Positions 16,732 to 24,894 of a DNA stretch of 35,683 nt are shown one piece after another. The notes under the pieces are model-generated. The model was not told the origin of the DNA. It worked only from the letters and a program-made list of their open reading frames with translations, and ran no database searches. This DNA is from Lachnospiraceae bacterium (GTDB taxonomy: Bacteria > Bacillota > Clostridia > Lachnospirales > Lachnospiraceae), in the NCBI GenBank assembly GCA_017436865.1, contig JAFSCH010000101.1, positions 1-35,683 on the forward strand, given 5' to 3'. A program made the translations under genes and the position numbers. The first letter of the stretch is position 1, and the number at the start of each line of letters is the position of its first letter.

Positions 16732-17694
16732 TTGAAGGTAGGAGTGCAGTCAAAGGGAATTATCATAGATACGAATATAGAAGAAGGCTTTCAGAGAATA
16801 AAGGAAGCAGGCTTTCAATGTATAGACTTTAGCTTAGATCAATATATGGTGAATTCTGATATATATGCAGGGAAAAATCTTCACTTTTTTGATAAAAGTG
16901 AAGATGAGATTAGGGACTATTTTTCCAAGCATCATGATTATGCAAAAAAGTATGGATTATCCTATTCTCAAATGCATATGCCATACCCGCTTTATGTGTA
17001 CGGAAAGGAAGAGATAAGCCAATATATGTGGGAGCAGGTCGTTCCGAAGAGCTTATTGGTTTGTGAAACATTGGAGTGTCCATATATTGTAGTACATCCG
17101 TTCAAAATAAGAACACAGCTTGGTATAGAAGCAGAGAAGGAAGAAAATATTCGCTTTTTTAAGAAGCTAATTCCTATGCTAAGAGGAAAAACATATAAAA
17201 TCTGTTTTGAGAATCTATATGAAAACAGGAATGGAAGACTAGTTCCGGGAGTGTGTGCCTATCCGGAAGAAGCTATATATTACCTTGATACCTTGAATGA
17301 GATGGCAGGTGAAGAATGCTTCGGATTTTGCTTTGATGTTGGTCATGCAAATCTGATAGGTATGGATATGTATCGAATGATAACGATGCTAGGAAATAGA
17401 TTGAAGGTATTGCATCTTCATGATAATGACGGAATCTATGATTTGCATCAGATTCCGTATACATTCACCAGAGAACGTGGAAAGGCATTGGCTACAGACT
17501 GGGAAGGTGTATTACAGGGATTGAGGGATATCGGATTTGGAGGAACATTGAGCTTTGAAACGTATCCCGGCATGAGCTGTTTTCCGGAAAGCATAAAACA
17601 AAAGGTTTTGGAATTGATTGCTGAAATAGGAAAAGAAATGCAGCAAAGAATTTTGATATTTCCTACGCCGGATTCAGAGGTTACTCTGTATTAA
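16732..17694 (+). CDS. Sugar (phosphate) isomerase/epimerase, TIM barrel
   Basis: 320 residues of the Xyl-isomerase-like/AP-endonuclease-2 family (D-tagatose 3-epimerase, inosose and hydroxypyruvate isomerase relatives). The four expected metal ligands are visible: Glu in ICFENLYE, Asp in CFDVGHAN, His in VLHLHDNDG and Glu in LSFETYPG. It probably interconverts keto and aldo forms, or C3 epimers, of a sugar that feeds the cytidylyltransferase-dehydrogenase two genes upstream; the exact substrate cannot be read. The start is TTG with AGGGGAG about 10 nt upstream; no better start precedes the conserved MKVGVQ. It is the active-looking paralogue of the preceding gene, and the operon ends in a terminator 27 nt later. 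Confidence 0.85.
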   Translation: MKVGVQSKGIIIDTNIEEGFQRIKEAGFQCIDFSLDQYMVNSDIYAGKNLHFFDKSEDEIRDYFSKHHDYAKKYGLSYSQMHMPYPLYVYGKEEISQYMWEQVVPKSLLVCETLECPYIVVHPFKIRTQLGIEAEKEENIRFFKKLIPMLRGKTYKICFENLYENRNGRLVPGVCAYPEEAIYYLDTLNEMAGEECFGFCFDVGHANLIGMDMYRMITMLGNRLKVLHLHDNDGIYDLHQIPYTFTRERGKALATDWEGVLQGLRDIGFGGTLSFETYPGMSCFPESIKQKVLELIAEIGKEMQQRILIFPTPDSEVTLY

Positions 17695-17720
17695 TAGTGA
17701 TAGTAAGTGAATAAAATGAG

Positions 17721-17766
17721 TCGTGGATTTTATTAAAGAATACTTGATGAAATCCACGATTTTTTA
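17721..17766 (+). terminator. Rho-independent terminator
   Basis: TCGTGGATTT (17721-17730) and AAATCCACGA (17750-17759) form a perfect 10-bp stem with a 19-nt loop, followed by TTTTTT. It ends the cytidylyltransferase/epimerase operon. Confidence 0.9.
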
Positions 17767-17826
17767 TTGTAGTATTTCGAAATTATAAAAAATATATAAA
17801 CTAGACACGAATTATTACATTTGAAT

Positions 17827-17904
17827 TTTACAGAACATTAACAATATGTTATAGTAAATCATCATTTCATGAAATGCATTTCAAAAAAAACCTGTATTCA
17901 CAGG
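17827..17904 (+). promoter_or_regulatory. Rpn leader module, copy 1 (promoter, palindrome, hairpin)
   Basis: TTTACA (17827-17832), 17 nt, TATAGT (17850-17855) is a good sigma-A promoter. Downstream come a perfect 14-bp palindrome TGAAATGCATTTCA (17870-17883) and a hairpin CCTGTATTCACAGG (17891-17904). The same ordered set with the same promoter hexamers and spacing occurs at 25307-25382 before the other Rpn-like gene, so it is a conserved unit and not chance. Confidence 0.75.
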
Positions 17905-17945
17905 GAAATTTCCAAAGATAAAACAAATGGTAAGGAGGATTGCCA

Positions 17946-18893
17946 ATGGCAATAGAAATACAATGTGATAACGTGGATGTTACAGAAATATATCCAGAAG
18001 GGTATACGTTTAATCTAAGTGATTTTGCACTATTTTTATCTGTAATGAAGGAGAAGAAAGCATATCAAAATGTACTTAGTATAATTTTGGATGAGCCGGA
18101 TGTAAAAGTAACTGAGGTAAAAGTAGAGCAAGTTATCCTGAATAAGTTTGGGAAACGTGCAATAAGATTGGATGCGTGGGGAAGAACAGAGGATGATAGA
18201 CAGGTAAATATTGAAATGGAAAATCATGCGGAAAAAGATAATATTCCAAAACGCTCCAGATTTTATCAGGGATTGATTGATACACCAATATTAAAAGCTG
18301 GTAAAAAAACGAAATATAAACAATTGCCCTCGACAATCATTATTTTTATTACTCAAGATGATATATTTAAGAAGGACTTGGCTATGTATACATTCACAGA
18401 ACAGTGTGAAGAAATTCAAGGTTTGCATCTCGGGGATGGTACAAAGAAGATATTTTTGAATATGTCTAGTAAAAATGGTTCCAAAGAACTTGTAAGTTTG
18501 TTACAATATATGAAGAATACAAGATTAGATAATCCTGAGATACAAGTGCAGGATGACAGAATTGTTGAACTGGACAAAATAGTAACAGAAGTAAAAGAAT
18601 CAGAGGAATGGGAGGAAGTCAAGATGAACATTTTGGAATTAGGAATGACAAAAGGTGTCGAACTTGGCATTCAACAAGGCATTCAACAAGGTATGCAAAA
18701 GGGAGAATATAAAAAGCTTATTGAATTGGTGGGTAAGAAACTTACAAAACAATATTCAATAGAAGAGATTGCTAATATATTAGATGAGGATGTGACAATT
18801 ATTCAAAATATCGTAGAAATAGCTCAGAAGTATGCACCTGAGTATGATACGGCTAAAATATTAAAGGAACTGTGGGAAAGTAATAAAAATTAA
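17946..18893 (+). CDS. Rpn-family nuclease (PD-(D/E)XK, 'putative transposase' family), copy 1
   Basis: About 315 residues. The N-terminal PD-(D/E)XK-like half includes FALFLSVMKEKK, the core IRLDAWGRTEDDRQVNIEMEN (Asp, then Glu-x-Glu) and RSRFYQGLID. The C-terminal part is a helical tail with short GIQQG repeats, then GEYKKLI and a YSIEEIANILDED segment. Rpn proteins (RpnA type) are DNA nucleases that raise recombination; in Lachnospiraceae they are numerous and often mislabelled as transposases. There are no inverted repeats or target duplications here. AGGAGG (17933-17938) fits the ATG at 17946 better than the TTG at 17940. It splits the biosynthetic genes into two operons and has its own promoter; it is probably an accessory insertion unrelated to glycan synthesis. 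Confidence 0.85.
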   Translation: MAIEIQCDNVDVTEIYPEGYTFNLSDFALFLSVMKEKKAYQNVLSIILDEPDVKVTEVKVEQVILNKFGKRAIRLDAWGRTEDDRQVNIEMENHAEKDNIPKRSRFYQGLIDTPILKAGKKTKYKQLPSTIIIFITQDDIFKKDLAMYTFTEQCEEIQGLHLGDGTKKIFLNMSSKNGSKELVSLLQYMKNTRLDNPEIQVQDDRIVELDKIVTEVKESEEWEEVKMNILELGMTKGVELGIQQGIQQGMQKGEYKKLIELVGKKLTKQYSIEEIANILDEDVTIIQNIVEIAQKYAPEYDTAKILKELWESNKN

Positions 18894-18929
18894 AGTAATC
18901 AGATAATTGTAAAAATATACAAAAACCTA

Positions 18930-18958
18930 TCGCAATTAACATAAAACTGTGCTATAAT
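18930..18958 (+). promoter_or_regulatory. Promoter of the aldolase-TagF operon
   Basis: TCGCAA (18930-18935), 17 nt, TATAAT (18953-18958) with an extended -10 (TGC before TATAAT). The block from TATCGCAATTAACATAA onward is repeated at 26514-26544 before the next operon, showing a shared promoter type. Confidence 0.75.
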
Positions 18959-19033
18959 AAGTTCAATATAATAATGCGCAGTTGGTATGTGTAAGTCGAC
19001 TGTTGGATGCGGTGCATGGAGTGGGGGTATATC

Positions 19034-19066
19034 AAAGGAAGCGGATACAATGCCGCTTCCTTTGTT
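19034..19066 (+). terminator. Leader hairpin/attenuator before the aldolase gene
   Basis: AAAGGAAGCGG (19034-19044) pairs perfectly with CCGCTTCCTTT (19053-19063) around loop ATACAATG, followed by GTTGT. It lies about 70 nt downstream of the expected transcription start and 33 nt before the start codon. Such a stem can terminate transcription within the leader, implying readthrough control. The T-run is short, so strength is uncertain. Confidence 0.65.
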
Positions 19067-19098
19067 GTATGGATAATGGAATAAAAAGGGATTTGACA

Positions 19099-19917
19099 AT
19101 GGAAAATTATTTATCAAATGAAAAAACAATATTTGCATTTAATATATGGGATATTAATTCTGCTAAAGCAGTAATCGATGTGGCGGCGGACGTAAATAAA
19201 AATATTATTTTACAAACTTCATCTAGCATTTTTCAGAGTATGCCAAAGCGGCAAATGAGGGATTTTGTAAGCAGTTATTCTGTAGATAAAAAAATAAAAG
19301 TATGGCTTCATTTGGATCACTGTAAAAAAGAGGAGCTGATTAAAGAAGCAATAAAATTTGGCTGGGATTCGGTAATGATAGATGTATCGGATAAAGAATT
19401 GTCGGAGAATATTAGGATTACGAATGAAATAACGGCATATGCACATGACCAAAAAGTGCTTGTGGAGGCAGAGGTTGGTCGGGTAAAAGGTGTAGAAGAT
19501 GATGTTGATGGACGTGATGGTGCGGTAGCATCAATGCAGGATATTACCAGATTTTTGGAAGAGACTAATATTGATATGATTGCAGTGGCATTTGGGAACG
19601 CACATGGAATATATCATGGAACACCCAAGCTTTGCTATGATTTGGTCGAGTATACTGTTGGACAGACAGATATTCCATTCGTTGTTCACGGGGGAAGTGG
19701 ACTGAGAGATGAAATCCTAAAAAAGCTGATGAAAATACACAATGTAAAAAAAATAAATATATCCACAGATGTGAAGCTTGCATACCGAAAAGGAATTATG
19801 CAGGCATATTATGATGGGAAAATGGAAGAGGATGGATTTCAGGCGGTTATAGTAGAGCAATATATTCATAATGCGATTAAGGAAATGGTAGAAAGCAAAC
19901 TTGCACTATTGAAATAA
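19099..19917 (+). CDS. Class II (zinc) ketose-bisphosphate-type aldolase
   Basis: 272 residues, the usual size for the FbaA/GatY/KbaY group. Conserved features: LHLDH with catalytic Asp and zinc His, VEAEVGRV, the second zinc His in GNAHGIYHG, the third in VVHGGSG, and the phosphate-binding NISTD. It reversibly joins DHAP with an aldehyde. In this setting it could make or cut the carbon skeleton of the polyol to be CDP-activated (inference). A longer frame from 18982 exists, but it would run through the promoter-proximal leader and attenuator stem. AAAGGG 8 nt before ATG 19099 and the family's usual N-terminus favour the short form. First gene of a five-gene operon. Confidence 0.87.
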   Translation: MENYLSNEKTIFAFNIWDINSAKAVIDVAADVNKNIILQTSSSIFQSMPKRQMRDFVSSYSVDKKIKVWLHLDHCKKEELIKEAIKFGWDSVMIDVSDKELSENIRITNEITAYAHDQKVLVEAEVGRVKGVEDDVDGRDGAVASMQDITRFLEETNIDMIAVAFGNAHGIYHGTPKLCYDLVEYTVGQTDIPFVVHGGSGLRDEILKKLMKIHNVKKINISTDVKLAYRKGIMQAYYDGKMEEDGFQAVIVEQYIHNAIKEMVESKLALLK

Positions 19918-19955
19918 AGAGCTTGTTGGAGATTTACATTTTGGGGGGAATGAGC

Positions 19956-21488
19956 ATGAGTAATGTAATGGTTGTTAATATGGGGTTGAAAAGTATACGT
20001 TGTATTATTTTTAGCCATCTTGGTACCAAACTTGGAAGTGCAGCGATAGCAATTAATACGGCAATCAATGATAAATGTGTAGAGCAGGAACCGACAGAGT
20101 GGTGGGAAAAAGCGAAAAAGGTTATGAGAAAGGCTTATGCTGATGCAAAGGTAAAAAGGGTAGATTATGTGACCGTTACAACATCAGCTTCCTGCCTTGT
20201 CTGTGTGGATACAGAAGGAGAAGCATTGGGGAAGGCTTTGATGATATCAGATAAGCGGGCGGAAGAAGAAGCTGATTGGATAGCAAAGTTACCTGAGTTT
20301 GAAAAAGTACATAAGTCAACAGGACTGGATATGGCAGTAAGCCTAATGCTTCCTAAGATATTATGGGTAAAAAGGAAAAGACCGGATATTTTTGATAAAA
20401 CAAGGTATTTTTTAACACCTAATGATTATTTGATTTATAAATTATGTGGTACATGTGTAACGGATTATTTTAATGCCACAAAATATCATTATGATTTGGA
20501 GGAAAAGAAATATCCAGATGCGCTATTACAAAAAATAGAGATTTCGTCCAACATGTTTCCAGAGGTTGTAAATACAGGAGAAGCAGTTGGAAGAGTATAT
20601 GCAAGTCTGTCACAGGAACTGGGAATAAATGATGACTGTAAAGTGGTAGTAACTTCTTATGATGCGATTTGTTCCTTTATAGGAAGTGGTGTTTCCGAAG
20701 AAGGAGAAGCAAGCGATGTGTCCGGTACAGTTACCGTATTTCGAACATTTAGTAAGAAAAAGGATATAGGAAAGAGTAATAAAATATATAACATGCCATT
20801 TTATCAGGAGAATGCGCAGATTGTTGGTGGTTCTAATAATTTGGGTGGCGGACTGATTGAATGGGTGAAACAGTGCTATTATTTGAAAGAGGAATATCCG
20901 TATGAGATTATGGAAAAGGACGCCAGAGAATCGGAAATTGGGGCACGTGGACTGATATTTTTACCATATCTTTTGGGGGAAAGAACTCCGCTTTGGGATG
21001 ATAATGCAAGAGGTGTATTTTTTGGATTGGAAAGAATGCATACACGTAAAGATATGACTAGAGCTGTGTTTGAGAGCACAGGCTTTATTGATATGGATAT
21101 TATTGAGGCCATTAGAGAAACTGGTGTTGAAGTAGAGTCAGTTCGTTTATCGGGAGGACTTGCGCGATTAAATCTCATTTCACAAATTAAAGCGGATATA
21201 TTAGGGCGTGATGTCATGGTTTTGGCAGAATTTGAAACAACGGCTTCCGGTGCTGCAATGATGGTATTGATGGGGCAAGGTGTGTTTAGCAATCAGAAGG
21301 AAGCAGCAGAGAAGTTTGCAATGGTGCGAATGATAATTAGACCGGATATGGAAAGTCACAAGCGCTATGAATATATGTATGAACTATACAAGGATACTTA
21401 TCAATCGTTAAAAGGACTGTTTGCAAGAAGAAAGCAAATAATTGAAGAAATACGAAGTGACCGTGAGGTTAGAATAGAGAATTTGTAG
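19956..21488 (+). CDS. FGGY-family carbohydrate kinase
   Basis: About 510 residues, the usual length for xylulokinase/rhamnulokinase relatives. The second half has the family signatures: catalytic Asp in VVTSYDAICSFIGSG, SGTVTV, the YLLGERTPLWDDNARG segment and the adenine-binding LSGGLARLNLISQIKAD. The N-terminal phosphate loop, normally xDxGTTS, reads VNMGLKSIRC, with the metal-binding Asp replaced by Asn, so activity may be altered. The likely reaction is ATP-dependent phosphorylation of a ketose or polyol that feeds the neighbouring aldolase or dehydrogenase. GGGGGG (19943-19948) is 7 nt from ATG 19956; the upstream TTG and ATG starts are too distant or too close. It starts 38 nt after the aldolase stop, in the same operon. 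Confidence 0.86.
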   Translation: MSNVMVVNMGLKSIRCIIFSHLGTKLGSAAIAINTAINDKCVEQEPTEWWEKAKKVMRKAYADAKVKRVDYVTVTTSASCLVCVDTEGEALGKALMISDKRAEEEADWIAKLPEFEKVHKSTGLDMAVSLMLPKILWVKRKRPDIFDKTRYFLTPNDYLIYKLCGTCVTDYFNATKYHYDLEEKKYPDALLQKIEISSNMFPEVVNTGEAVGRVYASLSQELGINDDCKVVVTSYDAICSFIGSGVSEEGEASDVSGTVTVFRTFSKKKDIGKSNKIYNMPFYQENAQIVGGSNNLGGGLIEWVKQCYYLKEEYPYEIMEKDARESEIGARGLIFLPYLLGERTPLWDDNARGVFFGLERMHTRKDMTRAVFESTGFIDMDIIEAIRETGVEVESVRLSGGLARLNLISQIKADILGRDVMVLAEFETTASGAAMMVLMGQGVFSNQKEAAEKFAMVRMIIRPDMESHKRYEYMYELYKDTYQSLKGLFARRKQIIEEIRSDREVRIENL

Positions 21489-21496
21489 GAGTAGAA

Positions 21497-22633
21497 ATGA
21501 TAGAATTCAGTATGGAATTGTCAACAAAAATCTATTTTGGGACAGGGATTACGAAGGAAGCTCTGGAAAAGGAAAAGCGCTGGTTTGATAAAAAAAATAT
21601 TTTACTTATTACAACAGGACGCTCTCTTATAAAATATGGTTATTTGGAGAGATTGGAACAAATATTAAAAAAGCTATCACCATGTAGTCGTATTGTGATT
21701 TATGACAAAATAAGTCCGAATCCCAGACTTTCAGAGGTAAGAGAAGCATCAGAGTTGGGGATAGAAAATGATGTACAAATTGTTATCGGTTTTGGTGGTG
21801 GAAGTGCATTGGATGCGGCAAAAGCGGTAGCAGCAGGCGTTGCGGATATTGATTTGTTGGAAAATTTTCTGTTGAAAGGGCTGGAACCAACGGAGAAAAC
21901 ATTACCAATGATAGCGATACCAACAACGGCGGGGACTGGAAGTGAATTGAGCAAAGCAGCGATTTTGTCGAGCCATGAGCATCATATAAAGAGTGGTATA
22001 CGCGGAAAATATATGCAACCTAAGGTGGCGATAGTAGATGCGGTTTACACATGGTCTGTTCCTGAAAGAATTACTATGGAAACGGGGTTTGATGTATTGG
22101 CACATGCAGCGGAAAGCTATGTGGCAGTAAAGGCTAATTTGTTTTCAGAAATGTTATCAGAGAAGGCGATTAAAATAGTTGGGAAAAGTCTTTCTACATT
22201 AAAAAAAGATTTAGATGATCACGAGGCTAGAGAGCAGATGGCTTTTGCGAGTATGATTATGGGAATGAATCTTGCGAATGTTGGGACTGCGTTACCACAT
22301 AGGATGCAATATCCGATTGGTATAGAAACGGACACTAGTCATGGAGCAGGACTGATTGCCCTATATCCGTCATGGATACAGCATGAACAGGAAGTTAATC
22401 CTCAGAAGGTTCGAACAATATTAGAATGGCTCGGATTAAAAAGTGCTTCTGCAAGTGATGCGTTTAAGGATTTACAAGAACAGTGGGATATATCCTATAC
22501 GTTGCAAGCGTTTGGTATAGAAAAAAATAGGTTAAATACATTAGCAGAACAAGTTACTGGGAATGTTGGAAATGATAAATTGGCAAATTGTTCGGGAATT
22601 ATAAACACTATATTAGAGGAATCATTTAGCTAA
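21497..22633 (+). CDS. Iron-containing (group III) alcohol dehydrogenase
   Basis: 378 residues, typical of the family of propanediol, butanol and phosphonoacetaldehyde reductases. NAD-binding motifs are GFGGGSALDAAK and PTTAGTGSE. Metal ligands are visible as Asp/His in GFDVLAHAAE and the two His in LPHRMQYPIG and DTSHGAG. It reduces an aldehyde or ketone to an alcohol, or the reverse. Between a kinase/aldolase pair and a nucleotidyltransferase, a likely job is to reduce an aldose or keto-phosphate to a polyol (phosphate) before activation. A phosphonoacetaldehyde reductase role was considered, but no phosphonate genes (PEP mutase, decarboxylase) are present. AGGAG precedes the ATG by 5 nt; 8 nt after the kinase stop. 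Confidence 0.88.
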   Translation: MIEFSMELSTKIYFGTGITKEALEKEKRWFDKKNILLITTGRSLIKYGYLERLEQILKKLSPCSRIVIYDKISPNPRLSEVREASELGIENDVQIVIGFGGGSALDAAKAVAAGVADIDLLENFLLKGLEPTEKTLPMIAIPTTAGTGSELSKAAILSSHEHHIKSGIRGKYMQPKVAIVDAVYTWSVPERITMETGFDVLAHAAESYVAVKANLFSEMLSEKAIKIVGKSLSTLKKDLDDHEAREQMAFASMIMGMNLANVGTALPHRMQYPIGIETDTSHGAGLIALYPSWIQHEQEVNPQKVRTILEWLGLKSASASDAFKDLQEQWDISYTLQAFGIEKNRLNTLAEQVTGNVGNDKLANCSGIINTILEESFS

Positions 22634-22650
22634 GTTTTAAGGGGGATGTT

Positions 22651-23391
22651 ATGCAAGCAGTTATTATGGCAGCAGGAAAAGGAAGCAGGTTGGGGAAGCT
22701 GACAGAGGATAAACCAAAGTCGTTTCTTGAAATAAACGGAATTAAATTAATAGAATATAATATTGCATTATTACATGCTTATGGTGTAAAAGACATAATC
22801 ATAGTGACGGGATACCAGACTGAAAAAATGGAAGAGTTTGCACATAAGATAGAAGGTGTCAGATGTGTGTACAATCCTTTTTATGAAATGGTAAATGTGC
22901 TTGGTTCATTCTTTATGGCTCAGGAGTATTTGCATGAAGATACGATATATATGCATGCGGATACACTGTGTGCACCGGAAATATTAGAGAAGATGATACA
23001 GACAGATGGTGATATGGTACTTCCTGTGGAGTATAAGCGCTGTGATGAAGAGGCAATGAAGGTGCTGACCGAGGGTGGAAGAGTAGTAAAAATCAGCAAA
23101 TTAATTCCATGCGAAAAAGCAGAGGGGGAATTTATCGGTATAGCTAAGATAGGAAAGGAAGTATTGCCGGAATTAAGAAAGGCTTCCAAAAGTGTCTTAA
23201 TGAAGAAAGAGTTCTCCTCATATTTTGAAGGAGCGATACAGGAACTGATTGACTGGGGAAATGATAGAATCGTAACAACAGATACAGAAGATTATTTTTG
23301 GGGAGAAGTAGATTTTCTGGAAGATTATCGATATGCAACAGAGAATATTTCAAGAAGGCTTGTTGAGATAGCAAAAACGTGGAAGGGGTAA
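22651..23391 (+). CDS. LicC-like sugar/polyol-phosphate nucleotidyltransferase
   Basis: 246 residues of the MobA-like NTP transferase family. It begins with the signature QAVIMAAGKGSRL, then KPKSFLEINGIKLIEY and a YMHADTL metal-site motif, and ends with GEVDFLEDY. The best-known close relatives are LicC (CTP:phosphocholine) and other CTP-dependent enzymes of similar size, so a CDP-linked product is likely. It sits directly before a TagF-like transferase that would use such a CDP donor. In C. difficile a nucleotidyltransferase/CDP-glycerol-transferase-like pair modifies flagellin, a useful parallel. GGGGG lies 6 nt before the ATG. Its substrate need not be that of the TagD-like domain upstream; two distinct CDP products are possible. 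Confidence 0.87.
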   Translation: MQAVIMAAGKGSRLGKLTEDKPKSFLEINGIKLIEYNIALLHAYGVKDIIIVTGYQTEKMEEFAHKIEGVRCVYNPFYEMVNVLGSFFMAQEYLHEDTIYMHADTLCAPEILEKMIQTDGDMVLPVEYKRCDEEAMKVLTEGGRVVKISKLIPCEKAEGEFIGIAKIGKEVLPELRKASKSVLMKKEFSSYFEGAIQELIDWGNDRIVTTDTEDYFWGEVDFLEDYRYATENISRRLVEIAKTWKG

Positions 23392-23399
23392 GAGTTTCT

Positions 23400-24596
23400 A
23401 TGGGGACAAAAACAGAAGAAGCATATATAAAGAAAAGAAAAAGAAAAGCTTTACGAGTGAATATGCTTTATCATTTAATGCGGATATTCCCTGTGAAGAA
23501 AAATAAGGTTGTATTTACAGCTTTTGAAGGTGATGGAGGCTATTGTTGCAATCCTAGATATATAGCAGAAGAATTACTGAAAAGAAAGAAAAACTATGAA
23601 ATAGTATGGCTTGTTAATAACATGAATCGACAGTTTCCGGAAGGAATTCGGAAAGTAAAAAATACTTTCCTGAATAGAGTATATCATCTCACAACTGCCA
23701 AGGTATGGGTGGATAACAGCAGAAAAGCTTATGGAACAGCCAAAAGAAAGAAGCAGTTATATATTCAGACATGGCATGCTGCGTTGGAATTCAAACCGGT
23801 CGGAAAGTTCAGAGGTGAATTGTTTCCAAAGATAGCATATTTGGTTAGTGAGTATGATTCTAAGTTGGCCAATTATGTTACTTCTAATTCGGAATGGTGT
23901 ACGAAATTGTATCCAGAAATGTTACTTTATGATGGGGAGATTATCAAAACAGGTTCGCCAAGGTGTGATGTTTTGATAAATAGACATGAGGAATTATACA
24001 GAGAAATTCGTGAGCGATATGGAGTACCGCAGGATTCGAAAATAGTAATGTTTGCACCAACCTTTAGAGGCGGTAGTCAGAAAGGAAAAAGGCAGGTGTT
24101 TGCAGAGGAGCCAACGTTGGATTTTGAACTATTAACCAAGACTTTACAGGAACGTTTTGGAGGAGAATGGTATGTGTTTTTGCGCCTACATCCACAGCTT
24201 GCGGCACAGTTAGAAAGTATGCCATTAGTTCATAAATCAAAGCATATGATTGATGTGAGCCAGGCTGATGATATGAATGAGGTGATGACGGCAGCAGATG
24301 TTTTTGTTACAGATTATTCCAGTTCAGCATTTGATGCTATTAATATACACATGCCAGTATTTTTGTATGCTGATGATTTGCAGGATTATCTAGGTGAGCG
24401 CGGAAAATTGATGTGGGATATGTTTTCGTTGCCATTCAGTGTTGCACAGACGAATGAACAGCTTAGGAGAGACATATTACAGTTTGATATGGAACAATAT
24501 AGAAAGGCTGTTGATGAATTGCTAGAAGAACATGGTGTGCTTGAAGATGGAAAGGCAAGTGAAAGAGTTGTGGATGTGATAGAAAGTGTTTTGTAG
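23400..24596 (+). CDS. TagB/TagF-like CDP-polyol phosphotransferase
   Basis: About 398 residues of the CDP-glycerol glycerophosphotransferase family. Typical motifs: QTWHAALEFK (family QTWHGTPLK, with the usual Gly-Thr replaced), TSNSEW, GSPRCDVL, MFAPTFRG, LRLHPQ, and VTDYSSSAFDA followed by LYADDLQDY. These enzymes move a polyol phosphate from CDP to a sugar or growing chain on the inner membrane face. No membrane helix is evident. The substrate is presumably the product of the preceding nucleotidyltransferase or the TagD-like fusion. GTG at 23379 overlaps the previous gene and has no ribosome-binding site, whereas AAGGGG lies 11 nt before ATG 23400. Last gene of the operon. The acceptor could be a flagellin glycan, teichoic-acid-like polymer or capsule. 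Confidence 0.86.
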   Translation: MGTKTEEAYIKKRKRKALRVNMLYHLMRIFPVKKNKVVFTAFEGDGGYCCNPRYIAEELLKRKKNYEIVWLVNNMNRQFPEGIRKVKNTFLNRVYHLTTAKVWVDNSRKAYGTAKRKKQLYIQTWHAALEFKPVGKFRGELFPKIAYLVSEYDSKLANYVTSNSEWCTKLYPEMLLYDGEIIKTGSPRCDVLINRHEELYREIRERYGVPQDSKIVMFAPTFRGGSQKGKRQVFAEEPTLDFELLTKTLQERFGGEWYVFLRLHPQLAAQLESMPLVHKSKHMIDVSQADDMNEVMTAADVFVTDYSSSAFDAINIHMPVFLYADDLQDYLGERGKLMWDMFSLPFSVAQTNEQLRRDILQFDMEQYRKAVDELLEEHGVLEDGKASERVVDVIESVL

Positions 24597-24628
24597 AATT
24601 TGTAATGGTGTTTGGATGTTTATTGGTA

Positions 24629-24763
24629 ATGGGAAACTATCTGAATCTTGGAAAGAATAAGTTTAAAGAGGCAATAAACTCAGAAATATATGTAGATAAA
24701 ACCATACTTATTACCGTGGCCAACAGGCTTATGTATATGATGCAAAAGAATAGCTGTATTTGA
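24629..24763 (+). pseudogene. Remnant of an AAA-ATPase/PD-(D/E)XK (DUF1703-type) gene
   Basis: The 44-codon frame starts MGNYLNLGKNKFKEAIN and continues with YVDKT. This is the characteristic N-terminus of the large AAA-ATPase-like plus nuclease proteins common in Lachnospiraceae (MGxYLNPGxxxFxxALNSxxYVDKT). It ends at a TGA before the expected ATP-binding motif, and nothing after it continues the protein. It is a dead fragment, probably left by deletion. Confidence 0.6.
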
Positions 24764-24802
24764 CTGGGATAAGTAGATGAGAAGATGGTGTGAAATATTG
24801 TG

Positions 24803-24831
24803 AAAAGTGATCCTAATCGGGTCGCTTTTTT
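24803..24831 (+). terminator. Rho-independent terminator
   Basis: AAGTGATCC (24805-24813) pairs with GGGTCGCTT (two G-U pairs) around a short loop, followed by TTTTTT. It probably ends transcription of the aldolase-TagF operon, 210 nt after the last gene. Confidence 0.75.
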
Positions 24832-24894
24832 AATTCTTTTCATAGATCATGTGAATGACATAAGTGGCGTAAATGTGATGTTCATCATAAAATT

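Noticed and set aside
18660-18710. Short tandem repeat as a CRISPR or minisatellite
   Set aside because: It encodes GIQQG repeats in the Rpn tail and has only two or three units without spacers.
18982-19098. Longer N-terminus of the aldolase
   Set aside because: The extension would lie over the promoter-proximal leader and the perfect 11-bp stem, has an atypical Cys/Arg-rich sequence, and the family starts at the later ATG with a ribosome-binding site.
21497-23391. Phosphonate (aminoethylphosphonate) pathway suggested by an iron alcohol dehydrogenase next to a LicC-like enzyme
   Set aside because: PEP mutase, phosphonopyruvate decarboxylase and a transaminase are all missing; an alcohol/polyol route fits the neighbours better.
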